A stretch of DNA of 64,000 bases, from positions 682,001 to 746,000 of the forward strand of contig CBDDOJ010000002.1 in the NCBI GenBank assembly GCA_965231865.1, in the 5' to 3' direction. Made by a program: the position numbers and the translations under genes. This DNA is from WTGA01 sp965231865. GTDB lineage: Bacteria > Pseudomonadota > Gammaproteobacteria > Arenicellales > Poriferihabitantaceae. Positions 26,680 through 35,820 of this stretch are shown piece after piece. A model generated the notes under the pieces. The model had not been told where the DNA came from, made no database searches, and was given only the letters and a program-made list of their open reading frames with translations. Each line of letters opens with the position of its first letter. The stretch's first letter is position 1.

Positions 26680-27171
26680 GTGCGCCGTGGAAAGGCGCCA
26701 TTTCCTTGTGGGTGCGAATCCCGCCCGGCAACTGTCGCTCCAGCCGGTTAGCAGTCGGAGCAGGACATAAAGGTAACGATATGGACTGAAGCACTTTGAC
26801 AAAAGGACCGCCTTGGGCGGTTCAGCGACCATGCGGGCCATAACGCGAGTAAACGTTGAGCAGGCCCCGAAACATTCAACGTGGAAGCCGACCCGCCGGA
26901 AATCCGGGGAAGGCTGCTACTGGACGGGAAGCGAGCGACCCACGCACCGTCCGGTTCCGCCGGGGTAGTGACGATAGCACGCATGGAAGATGGAGATGGT
27001 AGCAACACGGGAAGCCCTGTCGGTGGTGTTAGCACGCACCAAACCGGAACCCCGCGAGGGGCAGGCCGGGCCGGCAGGGTGGCGGACGGGCCTGTAGTAC
27101 TGAGGAAGCCGGGTAATGCCGGTGGAGGAAAGAGGCCTGACTTTGAGAACAAAACGTAAAGGGGGAAAGAC

Positions 27172-28512
27172 ATGACTACTGACGAAGGTCTAACAGGGTC
27201 ACCTAGTGTTCGGAGACTCCGGCGCGTTTTACATGTGAAAGCGAAGGAAGAACCCGAAAGGCGATTTCATGCGCTGATCGATAAGGTATGGCGTGAGGAC
27301 TTTCTGTTTGAAGCCTGGAGGCGTGTTCGTCGTAATGGCGGCACGGCGGGGGTGGATGGGGAAAGCTTCGCGGATATTGAGGCGATTGGAGTGGAACGCT
27401 GGATCGGGGAACTGGCGCGGGAGCTGAGGGACGGGACCTACGAACCGAAAGCGGTTCGTCAGGTACTGATTCCGAAGAAACAGCCCGGCAAGTTCCGGCC
27501 CTTGGGGATTCCCTGCATACGGGACCGGGTCGCACAGACATCGGCGTTGCTGGTATTGGAACCGATTGTCGAAGCGGACCTGCAACCGGAGCAGTATGCC
27601 TACAGGCCGGGGCGAAGCGCCCAAGACGCGGTAAAAGGCGTCCATGGTCTCCTGAACCGGGGACACAATGAAGTGGTTGACTGCGATCTGGCGGATTACT
27701 TTGGTCAGATTCCCCATGCTGAATTGATGAAGTGTTTTGCCCGGCGCATCAGCGACGGGCGGATGCTGAAGCTGCTCAAGGCATGGCTGGAGATGGCGGT
27801 GGAAGAGGATGACGGGAAGGGCGGCAAACGTCGCACGAACCGGGCGCGCAGGGAGCGCAAGGGCACCCCACAGGGTGCCCCGATCAGCCCGCTGGCCAGC
27901 AACCTCTACATGCGGCGTTTCCTGCTGGGCTGGAAGAAGCTGGGCTATGCCCGGCGGTTCCGGGCGGAGACCGTGAATTACGCGGATGACCTGCGTGTGC
28001 TTGGCAAGGCTCCGGCGGCAGAAATGCTGGCGGCGGTCGAGCGGCTCATGTCGAGACTGAAGCTTCCGATCAACGAACGGAAAACCCAATGCCTGCGGTG
28101 CCCGGATGAGGCCTTTGAGTTTCTGGGGTACCGAATTGGACGCAATTACCGCCGTAATGGAAAGGGGTCATATATTGGCAACCGGCCCAGCAAGGCGAGC
28201 GTTCAGGGCATCTGCCGCAAGGTAAGTGAATTGACCCACCGACGATATGGGATAAAAGACCCGGAATGGATGGTAGACAGACTGAACCGGACAATATCCG
28301 GCTGGTCACAGTACTTCTATCTTGGACAGGTCAGTCCCGCCTATGCAGCGGTGGACAGACACGCAACCAGGCGGCTGCGACAGTGGCTCTGTCGGAAGCA
28401 CAAGGTGAAGTCTGGGAAGTATGTGCGCTTCTCGGATGAGAGGCTGTGGAATGACTACGGCCTGATACACCTTGCGTCGAGGACCAAGGGCCTTCCGTGG
28501 GCGAAGGCATGA
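27172..28512 (+). CDS. ltrA: Group II intron reverse transcriptase/maturase
   Basis: 446 residues, with GGGGGAAAG before ATG. RT domains in order: RRNGGTAGVDGESF (RT1), IPKKQPGKFRPLGIPCIRDRVAQ (RT2, 3), QYAYRPGRSAQDAV, DCDLADYFGQIPH (RT3), GTPQGAPISPLASNLYM (RT4) and NYADDLRVL with the catalytic YADD at residues 270-273 (RT5). The X/maturase domain follows (LNRTISGWSQYFYLG). No HNH domain at the C-terminus. The protein promotes splicing and retrohoming of its own intron. The frame is intact, so it may be active. Confidence 0.95.
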   Translation: MTTDEGLTGSPSVRRLRRVLHVKAKEEPERRFHALIDKVWREDFLFEAWRRVRRNGGTAGVDGESFADIEAIGVERWIGELARELRDGTYEPKAVRQVLIPKKQPGKFRPLGIPCIRDRVAQTSALLVLEPIVEADLQPEQYAYRPGRSAQDAVKGVHGLLNRGHNEVVDCDLADYFGQIPHAELMKCFARRISDGRMLKLLKAWLEMAVEEDDGKGGKRRTNRARRERKGTPQGAPISPLASNLYMRRFLLGWKKLGYARRFRAETVNYADDLRVLGKAPAAEMLAAVERLMSRLKLPINERKTQCLRCPDEAFEFLGYRIGRNYRRNGKGSYIGNRPSKASVQGICRKVSELTHRRYGIKDPEWMVDRLNRTISGWSQYFYLGQVSPAYAAVDRHATRRLRQWLCRKHKVKSGKYVRFSDERLWNDYGLIHLASRTKGLPWAKA

Positions 28513-28521
28513 TCTCATCGG

Positions 28522-28555
28522 AAAGCCGGGTGCGGGAAATCCGCACGCCTGGTTT
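28522..28555 (+). ncRNA. Group II intron domain V
   Basis: A 34-base hairpin starting with an AGC catalytic triad (AAAGCCGGGTGCGG), a GAAA-type loop and the complementary arm CCGCACGCCTGGTTT. Length and layout match domain V, the ribozyme active site. It starts 10 bases after the maturase stop codon. Confidence 0.8.
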
Positions 28556-28685
28556 GACGAGAGGGAACTGGAAACGTGATAATGGGAGCCGGACTGAGGA
28601 CCAAAACGAAAGTGATGGAAACCATGCCACCGGACCCTAAAATTGGCGCGCCAGTTCTCTACTCTACCAATCACTGATCACAGCA

Positions 28686-30071
28686 ATGGAATACATCAGC
28701 ACCAGAGGAACCGCTCCCCGTCTGGATTTTGAAAAAGTAACCCTGACCGGGCTGGCGAGCGACGGCGGTCTGTACCTGCCCCGGAAAATTCCGCAGTTGG
28801 AAGCCAATACCATTCGGAGTTATCAGAACATGGCATACTCCGAGCTGGCGGCCGCCATCCTCAGCAATTTTACTGGCCGTTCGGTGCCCCCTGAAGATCT
28901 TAATCAACTGGTGAAAAGAGCTTATGGCCACTTTCACCATGATGCCGTCGCGCCGGTCATACAGCTTGATGACAACCTGTATTTTATGGAACTGTTCCAC
29001 GGACCGACCCTCGCTTTCAAGGATTATGCCTTGCAGGTACTCGGCCAGTTTTTCCACTATTTTCTGGATAAGCATGCCGAAAGCTGCACCATTGTGGGTG
29101 CCACCTCAGGCGATACGGGCTCAGCGGCGATCGCCGGAATTCGGGGACTTCAGTCCGTCCGGTTGTTTATGTTGCATCCCCGGGGCAGGGTATCTGAAGT
29201 CCAGCGTCGGCAGATGACCACCGTCACAGACAACAATATTCACAACCTGGCCGTAGACGGGACCTTTGATGATTGCCAGAACCTGGTAAAGGCACTGTTC
29301 AATGATCGGGCGTTCAAAGAACGTTACCGACTGTCTGCGGTAAACTCCATTAACTGGGCACGGATCGCTGCCCAGGTCGTGTACTACTTCAGAGCCGCAC
29401 TGGTACTTGGCAGCCCTGACCGTCAGGTCAATTTTTCGGTGCCCACCGGCAATTTCGGGAATGTATTGGCCGGATATATCGCCATGCAGATGGGGTTGCC
29501 CATTAAACGTCTGATCATCGGTTCAAACAAGAATGATATCCTGACCCGGTTTTTTGAGACCGGGGTCATGAAGAAAATGGGAGTCACGCCAACGTTGTCT
29601 CCGAGCATGGACATTCAGATTTCCAGCAATTTCGAAAGATACCTGTTTTTGCTTCTCAACCGCGACAGTGCACATTTATGCGAGATGATGGAGGAATTCA
29701 ACCGTTCAGGCTCGTTCTCCATAAGCCGGCGATTACTTTCAAAAGCACAACAGGTCTTCGGGGCCTATCGACTGGATGATCAGCAAATCTCTTCGGATAT
29801 CCGGGAAATCTATCATTCGACAGGGGAAATCATAGAACCCCATTCAATCATAGGGGTGTCTGCGGCAAGGCGGGAACCGGACGCATCCGTGCCCACAATC
29901 GTATTGGGGACCGCGCATCCAGCAAAATTTCCCGAGGCCATTCACCAGTCAACCCATCGAAGGGTTGCGTTACCTGACCATGCAGGCGATATCATGAATA
30001 TGGACGAATATTATTCCCACATGAAAAACGATCTTGCGGCACTGAAGGCACATATCGAGCAACATGCGTAA
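28686..30071 (+). CDS. thrC: Threonine synthase
   Basis: 461 residues, the longer ThrC type. N-terminal STRGTAPRLDFEKV, SDGGLYLPRKIP; PLP-binding Lys112 in FHGPTLAFKDYALQ; phosphate-binding ATSGDTGSAAI; SVPTGNFGNVLAGYIA. It converts O-phosphohomoserine to threonine. Homoserine dehydrogenase, the common upstream neighbour, is absent: the intron lies directly before the start codon, so transcription must come from within or through the intron. Confidence 0.96.
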   Translation: MEYISTRGTAPRLDFEKVTLTGLASDGGLYLPRKIPQLEANTIRSYQNMAYSELAAAILSNFTGRSVPPEDLNQLVKRAYGHFHHDAVAPVIQLDDNLYFMELFHGPTLAFKDYALQVLGQFFHYFLDKHAESCTIVGATSGDTGSAAIAGIRGLQSVRLFMLHPRGRVSEVQRRQMTTVTDNNIHNLAVDGTFDDCQNLVKALFNDRAFKERYRLSAVNSINWARIAAQVVYYFRAALVLGSPDRQVNFSVPTGNFGNVLAGYIAMQMGLPIKRLIIGSNKNDILTRFFETGVMKKMGVTPTLSPSMDIQISSNFERYLFLLLNRDSAHLCEMMEEFNRSGSFSISRRLLSKAQQVFGAYRLDDQQISSDIREIYHSTGEIIEPHSIIGVSAARREPDASVPTIVLGTAHPAKFPEAIHQSTHRRVALPDHAGDIMNMDEYYSHMKNDLAALKAHIEQHA

Positions 30072-30428
30072 ATCCCGTTATACTGAGACCAGCCCATCGG
30101 TCCGTTAATCAAATCGTTGAAGAGGCGCTTTATCGGGTTTCCATTTTTTCGTAGCCCTAATTCCTGTAAAAATGCTTTTGTTGTGCTTTGCCCAGGCTTT
30201 CGAGTTGTTTTTTCAGCTCAGGACTCGATGTTAGCCATGAGGATAAAAGGTAAAAATGCAAAATGTTCAGCAAATTTGCAGAAATTCACCATTTTTTGTT
30301 TAAATATTAAAAAAAGTTAACATTTCTCTGAAAACTTACTTTATAATCCATACATCGCAGAACAAAGTTGTAGCGATAATAATCTTAATTAGTAATCAAG
30401 TTGAATTAATCAATAAAGGTAAATTCTT
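30072..30428. promoter_or_regulatory. Promoter region of porin 2
   Basis: About 360 bp, becoming strongly A+T-rich after 30290. TATAAT at 30342-30347 has a weak TTAACA 19 bp upstream. From 30388 (ATTAGTAATCAAGTTGAA) to the ATG the leader is nearly identical to those of porins 1 and 3, with AAAGG as ribosome-binding site. Upstream of 30388 the three loci do not match. The thrC-proximal part holds no gene. Confidence 0.5.
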
Positions 30429-31964
30429 ATGCTTAAAAAAATAGCTATTTTAACAGCCGCTGCGGGGATGTTGTCGACCTCCATGGCGGTACTGGCCGAA
30501 GGGCCGACGGTGTATGGTCGGGTCGCTTTCGGCTTCCAGAGTATTAGCGGAGAGACCGATGCCGTGGATTCCCAGAAAATCGAAGACAAGCTTGGCAGCC
30601 GATTGGGGGTCAAGGGTACGAATGATCTGGGCAACGGGACGTCCGTGGACTATCTCCTGGAATACGGAGCAGGTGAATCGCTGGGCTTGCGTCATGCCAA
30701 TATGAGCCTGAACGGCAGTTTTGGCCAGTTCCGACTGGGTAAACAGACGGGTGTTCTGTACCGCTATATCGGTGCCAACAGTGACCAGAGCACGGGAGCA
30801 AAGTATGCTGGGAAGGAGTGGTATACCATTGCGGGCAAAGACAGTATGAACAGTGATCACAGCCTGCGTATGACGAACATCGCGGCCTATCGCTTTGGTG
30901 CCGGTCCGGGTGGAGACGATCCCATCACCTTTGATATCCAGATTCAGGGTGAGGATATGAGCAAAGCTGGGACGGCTGCAGGGACCGAGTTCTATCGGGG
31001 AACGGATGACTATGGCAATCCATTGCCTAAGGAGACTAAAGCGAGAACCGCGATAGCGGAGGACGACGCTACCGATGACGAGCCTGCCCGTACTGCCATT
31101 ACTGAGGGGCAAGCGACGGAACGAACCGCAGCCTATTCAGAAATTAGAGAGCGAACAACTGACGCAGTCGCAGCCAAGGATGACGATAAGACCATTGATT
31201 CGGTCACGATCGGTGCGGCGACTTCTCTGGGTCCGGTGAAGTTCCAGTTGGCCTATGTGGATGAAAACGGCAGTGAAGCGACCGGCGACAAGTCTCCGAG
31301 TCTCTTATCACTGGGTTTTCGGGTGCCATTGGGTTCTGCTGAAATCCGTGGGCATATGACCGAGGTGGACCCGGATATGAAAGACCGTGACGACAACGAA
31401 GCCTGGGGCTTGTTGCTCATGAATGACTTTGGCGGCGGTTACTTTGGAATGATCGGGGTTGGTAATTATACCGACGGCGGAAGAGGCAAGATGGGTACTG
31501 CCGCGGTTGTGGGTGGTCTTTATGCTAGAACTGCGACTACTGTTGATGGAAGTGTTGTAACTCCGACTACGGGTGATATGATCAGGCTCGAAAAAACAGT
31601 AACACCCAGTACTGCTGACCGCACGACGGCACCGACAACAACGTATAGAAATTACGATACTGATGTTACAGTCCCGGTAGGCGACCCAGATGACGGTGGG
31701 TTTACACTTGAGGATGGTGGTGTAGATGAGACTAAGATTGAAGAGAGACAATACAAGGCCGCAACCAAAGGTGAACATAAAGATGCTGGTGACCTGACAA
31801 CCTTGTATGCATCACTCACCAAATCTTTCGGCGGTGGCCTGAGCGTGGTTGCTGAATACAGTACCTTCACGAAGACGATAACGGAAACAAAAACCGATGG
31901 TAGTGTAGACGATGATGATGAAACCACAAACGAGTTTCACCTCAGCCTAATTCAGACTTTCTAA
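30429..31964 (+). CDS. Gram-negative porin 2 (long-loop copy)
   Basis: 511 residues. Signal peptide 1-23; conserved blocks ~24-177, 250-351 and 450-511 match porins 1 and 3 closely, including GSFGQFRLGKQTGVLYRY, RFGAGPGGDDPITFDIQ, NDFGGGYFGMIGVGNY and C-terminal HLSLIQTF. Two segments are long and divergent, ~178-249 and ~352-449, both rich in Thr, Asp, Glu and Ala. By position in the porin fold these should be surface loops. This is the only one of the three porin loci with an intact frame, long loops and a clear -10 box. Confidence 0.92.
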   Translation: MLKKIAILTAAAGMLSTSMAVLAEGPTVYGRVAFGFQSISGETDAVDSQKIEDKLGSRLGVKGTNDLGNGTSVDYLLEYGAGESLGLRHANMSLNGSFGQFRLGKQTGVLYRYIGANSDQSTGAKYAGKEWYTIAGKDSMNSDHSLRMTNIAAYRFGAGPGGDDPITFDIQIQGEDMSKAGTAAGTEFYRGTDDYGNPLPKETKARTAIAEDDATDDEPARTAITEGQATERTAAYSEIRERTTDAVAAKDDDKTIDSVTIGAATSLGPVKFQLAYVDENGSEATGDKSPSLLSLGFRVPLGSAEIRGHMTEVDPDMKDRDDNEAWGLLLMNDFGGGYFGMIGVGNYTDGGRGKMGTAAVVGGLYARTATTVDGSVVTPTTGDMIRLEKTVTPSTADRTTAPTTTYRNYDTDVTVPVGDPDDGGFTLEDGGVDETKIEERQYKAATKGEHKDAGDLTTLYASLTKSFGGGLSVVAEYSTFTKTITETKTDGSVDDDDETTNEFHLSLIQTF

Positions 31965-31982
31965 ACCGTTTCACCATTCATT

Positions 31983-32011
31983 GAAAAGGCCCTCTTCGGA
32001 GGGCCTTTTTT
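31983..32011 (+). terminator. Terminator of porin 2 (UUCG tetraloop)
   Basis: GGCCCTC TTCG GAGGGCC followed by T6, 20 bp after the stop. The truncated intron begins at the next base. Confidence 0.95.
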
Positions 32012-33124
32012 ATGCGCCAGGCATGGCGCGTAGCGCCGTGACTGGCGCTGTTCCGGTACACGTGGTGGTGGGCCGGATGACTGGGCGGTGCAAGTCCGCT
32101 ATCGGCCCGACAAGGGGAACGACTAGCCGAACGGCAAGGGTGTCCACCGCGAGGTGGAGTCTGAAGGAAGCCGCAGACAAACCGCTGGCTCGACGAACAG
32201 GAATCGCCTATGAGGCGGTCACGGTGGGTGAGAAGGCCAATATCTTCAAAGCCCGGTACTTGTACGGACACCGTGGACGTAAAGGCGGCGAGCATAAGCG
32301 GGAAGGTCACGCGCATTACCCTGGGAGGTCTGTGGTCCTGCCTTGGGCTACCGTTTCCGAGAGGAAGCGGGATGGGACGGCAGAAGTCAGCCGAGGCCAT
32401 AGTAGACTGCTGCCCGACAGTTGAAGGGCTGAACATGGCAAGACGTGAGTAGGCATGGGATTTCTCGATGAAACCGAACAAGACACAAGCCCGTCGCAGA
32501 GGCGGGGCTCAGACGGAGGACGCCGGACGGTATCCGGCGGGAGCCGGTTTGAGTGTTGAGGGGACATCGGCGAGCCTGTTGCGGACGAAAGCGCAGCCGA
32601 AGCAGGTCGATCTGATGGAAGCGGTGTTGGAACGCGGCAACCTGATGAAGGCCTACGAGCGGGTGATTCGGAACAAGGGTGCAAGCGGTGTCGATGGCAT
32701 TGGGGTACCGGAGTTCAAGGAGCACCTGAAACGGCACTGGCCGACGATCAGGGCCAGATTGCTGGCGGGGGAATATATTCCCGCGCCGGTACGTCGGGTG
32801 GACATCCCCAAGCCACAGGGCGGGGTGAGGACACTCGACATTCCGACGCTGACGGATCGGATGATCCAGCAGGCGTTGCATCAGGTGTTGAGTCCCCTGT
32901 TTGAGCCGGGATTCTCGGAGTCGAGCTACGGGTTCCGACCCGGACGTTCGGCCCATCAGGCGGTGGAGGCGGCGCGGGAACACGTTGCGGCTGGAAATCG
33001 CTGGGTGGTGGATCTGGACTTGGAGAAGTTTTTCGACCGGGTCAATCACGATATGGTGACGGGGAAGTTGGCACAGAAGGTGGACGATGCAGGGGGTTGA
33101 AGTGATTCCGCCCCCTACCCGATT
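32012..33124 (+). mobile_element. Truncated group II intron between porins 2 and 3
   Basis: It starts at ATGCGCCAGG, immediately after the porin 2 T-run (an A where GTGCG has G). The ~450-base leader includes TGGTGGTGGGCCGGATGACT and GGTGCAAGTCCGCTATCGG, familiar 5' intron structures. It carries the N-terminal half of a maturase and ends near CCGCCCCCTACCCGATT (33109-33125), which looks like an intron 3' terminus. The rest of the maturase and domain V are missing, so a central-to-3' deletion has occurred. Class differs from the intron at 26680. Confidence 0.65.
32468..33100 (+). pseudogene. ltrA: Group II intron reverse transcriptase, N-terminal half
   Basis: 210 codons. RT0-RT3 are recognisable: NKGASGVDGIGVPEF, VDIPKPQGGVRTLDIPTLTD, SSYGFRPGRSAHQAVEAA and VVDLDLEKFFDRVNHD. 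The frame ends 16 residues later, before the YADD motif, the maturase domain and the endonuclease. It cannot polymerise. It is clearly a different lineage from the 27172 maturase. Confidence 0.85.
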
Positions 33125-33178
33125 GTGCGCCAGTCACGGTGCGACGGGCCAAGCATGGTGCGTCGCCGTGACTGGTGG
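33125..33178. repeat. Long inverted repeat / second intron 5'-end-like sequence
   Basis: GTGCGCC at 33125 opens an imperfect hairpin: CCAGTCACGGTGCGACG pairs with CGTCGCCGTGACTGG across about 12 bases. The right arm (GCATGGTGCGT...GCCGTGACTGG) also matches the start of the truncated intron at 32020-32050 as a direct repeat. It may be the beginning of another, otherwise lost, intron copy. Confidence 0.4.
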
Positions 33179-33188
33179 GAGCATCATG

Positions 33189-33216
33189 AAAAAAGGCCCT
33201 CCGAAGAGGGCCTTTT
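33189..33216 (-). terminator. Terminator of porin 3 (UUCG tetraloop)
   Basis: AAAAGGCCCTC / GAGGGCCTTTT around CGAA (TTCG on the porin strand), T6 on the minus strand. Same element as after porins 1 and 2. Confidence 0.93.
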
Positions 33217-33235
33217 CAATGAATTGTGAAGCGGT

Positions 33236-34799
33236 TTAGAAAGTCTGGATCAGAGAAAGGAGAAACTTGTTGGTGGTTTCTTTATCATCACCGATACCGT
33301 CCATTTCCGTTACCGTTGTACTGGTGGTGCTGTATTCAGCAGTAGCACTCAGGCCACCGCCGAAAGACTTGGTGAGTGACACATACAAGTTTGTCATATC
33401 ACCAGCATCTTTATGTACACCTTTCTTTCCGGCCACATAGTCCTTATCCTCTATATCATCCTCATGTACTGTTACTACAGTACCATCAGTAGATTCTCCA
33501 GCTGTGTCGTTAACTGTAATCGGATCACCAGTTTCGGCATTGTAATACAAAGACTCACCAGCATTATCAGGGTCCGCAGTCTCTATGATCAATATGTTTG
33601 CATTCGCACGCGACTCATCGACATCCGTAGTAGCAGCATCATCAGCCGTTGTAGTCCGGGTTTTAGTAGCATACCTACCACCGAGAACCGCAGCTTTAGG
33701 ATCCGTGACTCTTCCGCCGTCGGTATAATTACCCACACCGATCATTCCAAAGTAACCGCCGCCAAAGTCATTCATGAGCAACAAGCCCCAAGCTTCGTTG
33801 TCGTCACGCATGCTATCATCCGGATCCACTTCCGTCATATGACCGCGGATTTCAGCAGAACCAACTGGCACCCGAAAACCCACTGATGCAAGACTCGGGG
33901 ACTTGTCATCGGTCGCTTCACTGCCGTTTTCATCCACATAGGCCAACTGGAGCTTCACCGGACCCAGAGAAGTCGCCGCACCGATTGTGACCGAATCAAT
34001 GGTCTTATCGTCATCCTTGGCTGCTTCGGCCTCGACCGGCGTACTTCTACTAACATCATTTCTCTGCATTTCCAGATCGTTTCGTACGTTCTCAAAAGCC
34101 AAATCTGTAAGCTCAGCCGAAAGTCCTAGATCGACGAGTGCCTTTTTGAAATCGGCGTCGTCCATTTTGAACGTCTTGTCCGCCTTCTTTTCCACCCAGC
34201 GATTATCCACTGGATTAAGATAGTCATCTGTTCCTAAATGGACTTTTTCCGTTGCATCCGTTCCATCTTCACTCATATCCTTACTTTGAATCTGGATATC
34301 AAAGGTGATGGGGTCGTCTCCACCCGGACCGGCACCAAAGCGATAGGCTGCAATGTTGCGTCATACGCAGACTGTGATCACTGTTCATACTGGTGTCGCC
34401 CGCAATGGCATACCACTCAGACCCACCCAGTGCCCAGCTCTGATCACTGTTGGAACCGGTATAGCGGTACAGAACACCGGTCTGTTTACCCAGTCGGAAC
34501 TGGCCAAAACTGCCGTTCAGGCTCATATTGGCATGACGCAAGCCCAGCGATTCACCTGCTCCGTATTCCAGGAGATAGTCCACGGACGTCCCGTTGCCCA
34601 AATCATTCGAGCCACTGACTCCCAATCGACTGCCAAGTTCGTCATCGATTCGCTGGGAATCATCGGCATCGGTTTCTCCGCTAATACTCTTGAAGCCGAA
34701 AGTGACCCGACCATACACCGTTGGCCCCTCAGCCAGTACCGCCATGGAGGTCGACAACATCCCCGCAGCGGCTGTTAAAATAGCTATTTTTTTAAGCAT
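33236..34799 (-). pseudogene. Gram-negative porin 3, disrupted by a frameshift
   Basis: Two frames together make one porin of about 520 residues. 34799-34355 encodes the signal peptide and first strands, identical in plan to porin 2. At 34358-34360 the coding strand reads ATGACGCAACAT where porin 2 has ATGACGAACATC: one extra C. The remaining barrel, with KTIDSVTIGAATSLGPVKLQ, NDFGGGYFGMIGVGNY and C-terminal LSLIQTF, is in the second frame ending at 33236. The two divergent segments have sequences unlike porins 1 and 2. A sequencing error cannot be excluded. Confidence 0.85.
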
Positions 34800-35196
34800 A
34801 AGAATTTACCTTTATTGATTAATTCAACTTGATTACTAATCCACGGTAGGTCATGCATTCGGTTCAGGCGCAAAAAAAGAATATTTGAAGACCGTTGCAT
34901 TCGGTCTAATTTCGGCGAAAGCAGGGGGGGTGCATATTTCACGGGTCTGCCTCCCCGGACGAGTTTTGATTCCCGAGTCGATGGGTCTCTTTCCCGGGAT
35001 TGGCTTGGAACAGGTAATGGGATCCGTTGACATATAACCCGCCTCTGTTTCGAAAGCATCATCCGCGGATTTTTAAAAATGAGCCCGATGGATACCGGTT
35101 GGTATGGTCATCCATTTATTGGATATGGAAATTCACCCGGCACTTGTGTAGACTGGTTTTTCCGGTTCTCTTCCGAAAGAAACGTGATTTAAGTCG
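34800..35196. other. Gap between porin 3 and exbB
   Basis: 34800-34840 is the conserved porin leader. The rest shows no -10 box for porin 3 that I can support and no gene; minus-strand frames at 34851-35062 look like chance. Confidence 0.35.
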
Positions 35197-35820
35197 ATGT
35201 TCGAATTGCTTCAGGCCGGTGGTTTACTGATCTGGCCCATCCTGTTGTGCTCCATCCTTGCCCTGGCGATCATCATTGAGAGAATGTTTGCGTTGAAGCG
35301 GAGAAATGTTTCACCGCCGGGATTGACTGATAGTGTCGGCAAACTGCTGATGAGAGGGAGAATCAGCCCAAGAGCCATCGCCGAAATAGAAGGGAATTCC
35401 CCTCTGGGCCGCGTCCTGGCGGCCGGATTGAAAATCTCCCACCAGCATCGTGTTGTGATCAAGGAAACCGTGGAAGAGGCGGGCCGTCATGAGGTCCACG
35501 AACTGGAAAAGCACCTGCAGACACTGGGGACCATTGCTGCGATTACCCCCCTGCTGGGATTGCTGGGGACGGTGATCGGGATGATCAAGGTGTTTTCCGC
35601 GATTACCATATTTGGGGTTGGGGACCCCCAGGCCCTTGCAGAAGGGATATCCGAGGCACTGGTCACGACTGCGGCCGGATTATCCGTCGGTATCCCGAGC
35701 TTGATGTTCCATCGGTATTTCCGGGGGAAAATCAATGAACTGGCGGTGGATATGGAGCAGCAGGCGGTGAAATTCATGAGAATTCTGCAGCAGCAGAACC
35801 CGGTCCAGAACCAGCCATGA
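35197..35820 (+). CDS. exbB: ExbB/TolQ/MotA family proton channel subunit
   Basis: 207 residues. Three membrane helices: GLLIWPILLCSILALAIIIE (about 8-27), TIAAITPLLGLLGTVIGMIK (about 111-130) and ALVTTAAGLSVGIPSLMF (about 153-170), with the conserved TPLLGLLGTVIGM and Thr-rich third helix of ExbB. It forms the proton-driven pentamer around ExbD that energises TonB-type transport. Its stop overlaps the exbD start (ATGA). In related bacteria this pair often precedes msbA-lpxK; here the downstream neighbourhood is different. Confidence 0.9.
   Translation: MFELLQAGGLLIWPILLCSILALAIIIERMFALKRRNVSPPGLTDSVGKLLMRGRISPRAIAEIEGNSPLGRVLAAGLKISHQHRVVIKETVEEAGRHEVHELEKHLQTLGTIAAITPLLGLLGTVIGMIKVFSAITIFGVGDPQALAEGISEALVTTAAGLSVGIPSLMFHRYFRGKINELAVDMEQQAVKFMRILQQQNPVQNQP

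Larger units (their letters stand above)
26680..28665 (+). mobile_element. Group II intron (class C-like), apparently complete
   Basis: The 5' end is GTGCGCC at 26680. A structured ~490-base leader with many paired GC segments follows, then the maturase gene (27172-28512), then a 34-base domain V at 28522-28555 and a domain VI/tail. The 3' end is not exactly placed; CTCTACTCTACC at 28657-28668 resembles the tail of related introns, so the end is given as about 28665. No homing endonuclease domain is present, as usual for class C. It separates adh from thrC, whose ATG is only ~20 bp beyond the 3' end. Confidence 0.85.

Noticed and set aside
27229..28089. 286-codon minus-strand frame inside the group II intron
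   Set aside because: Antisense to the maturase, whose RT motifs are unmistakable.
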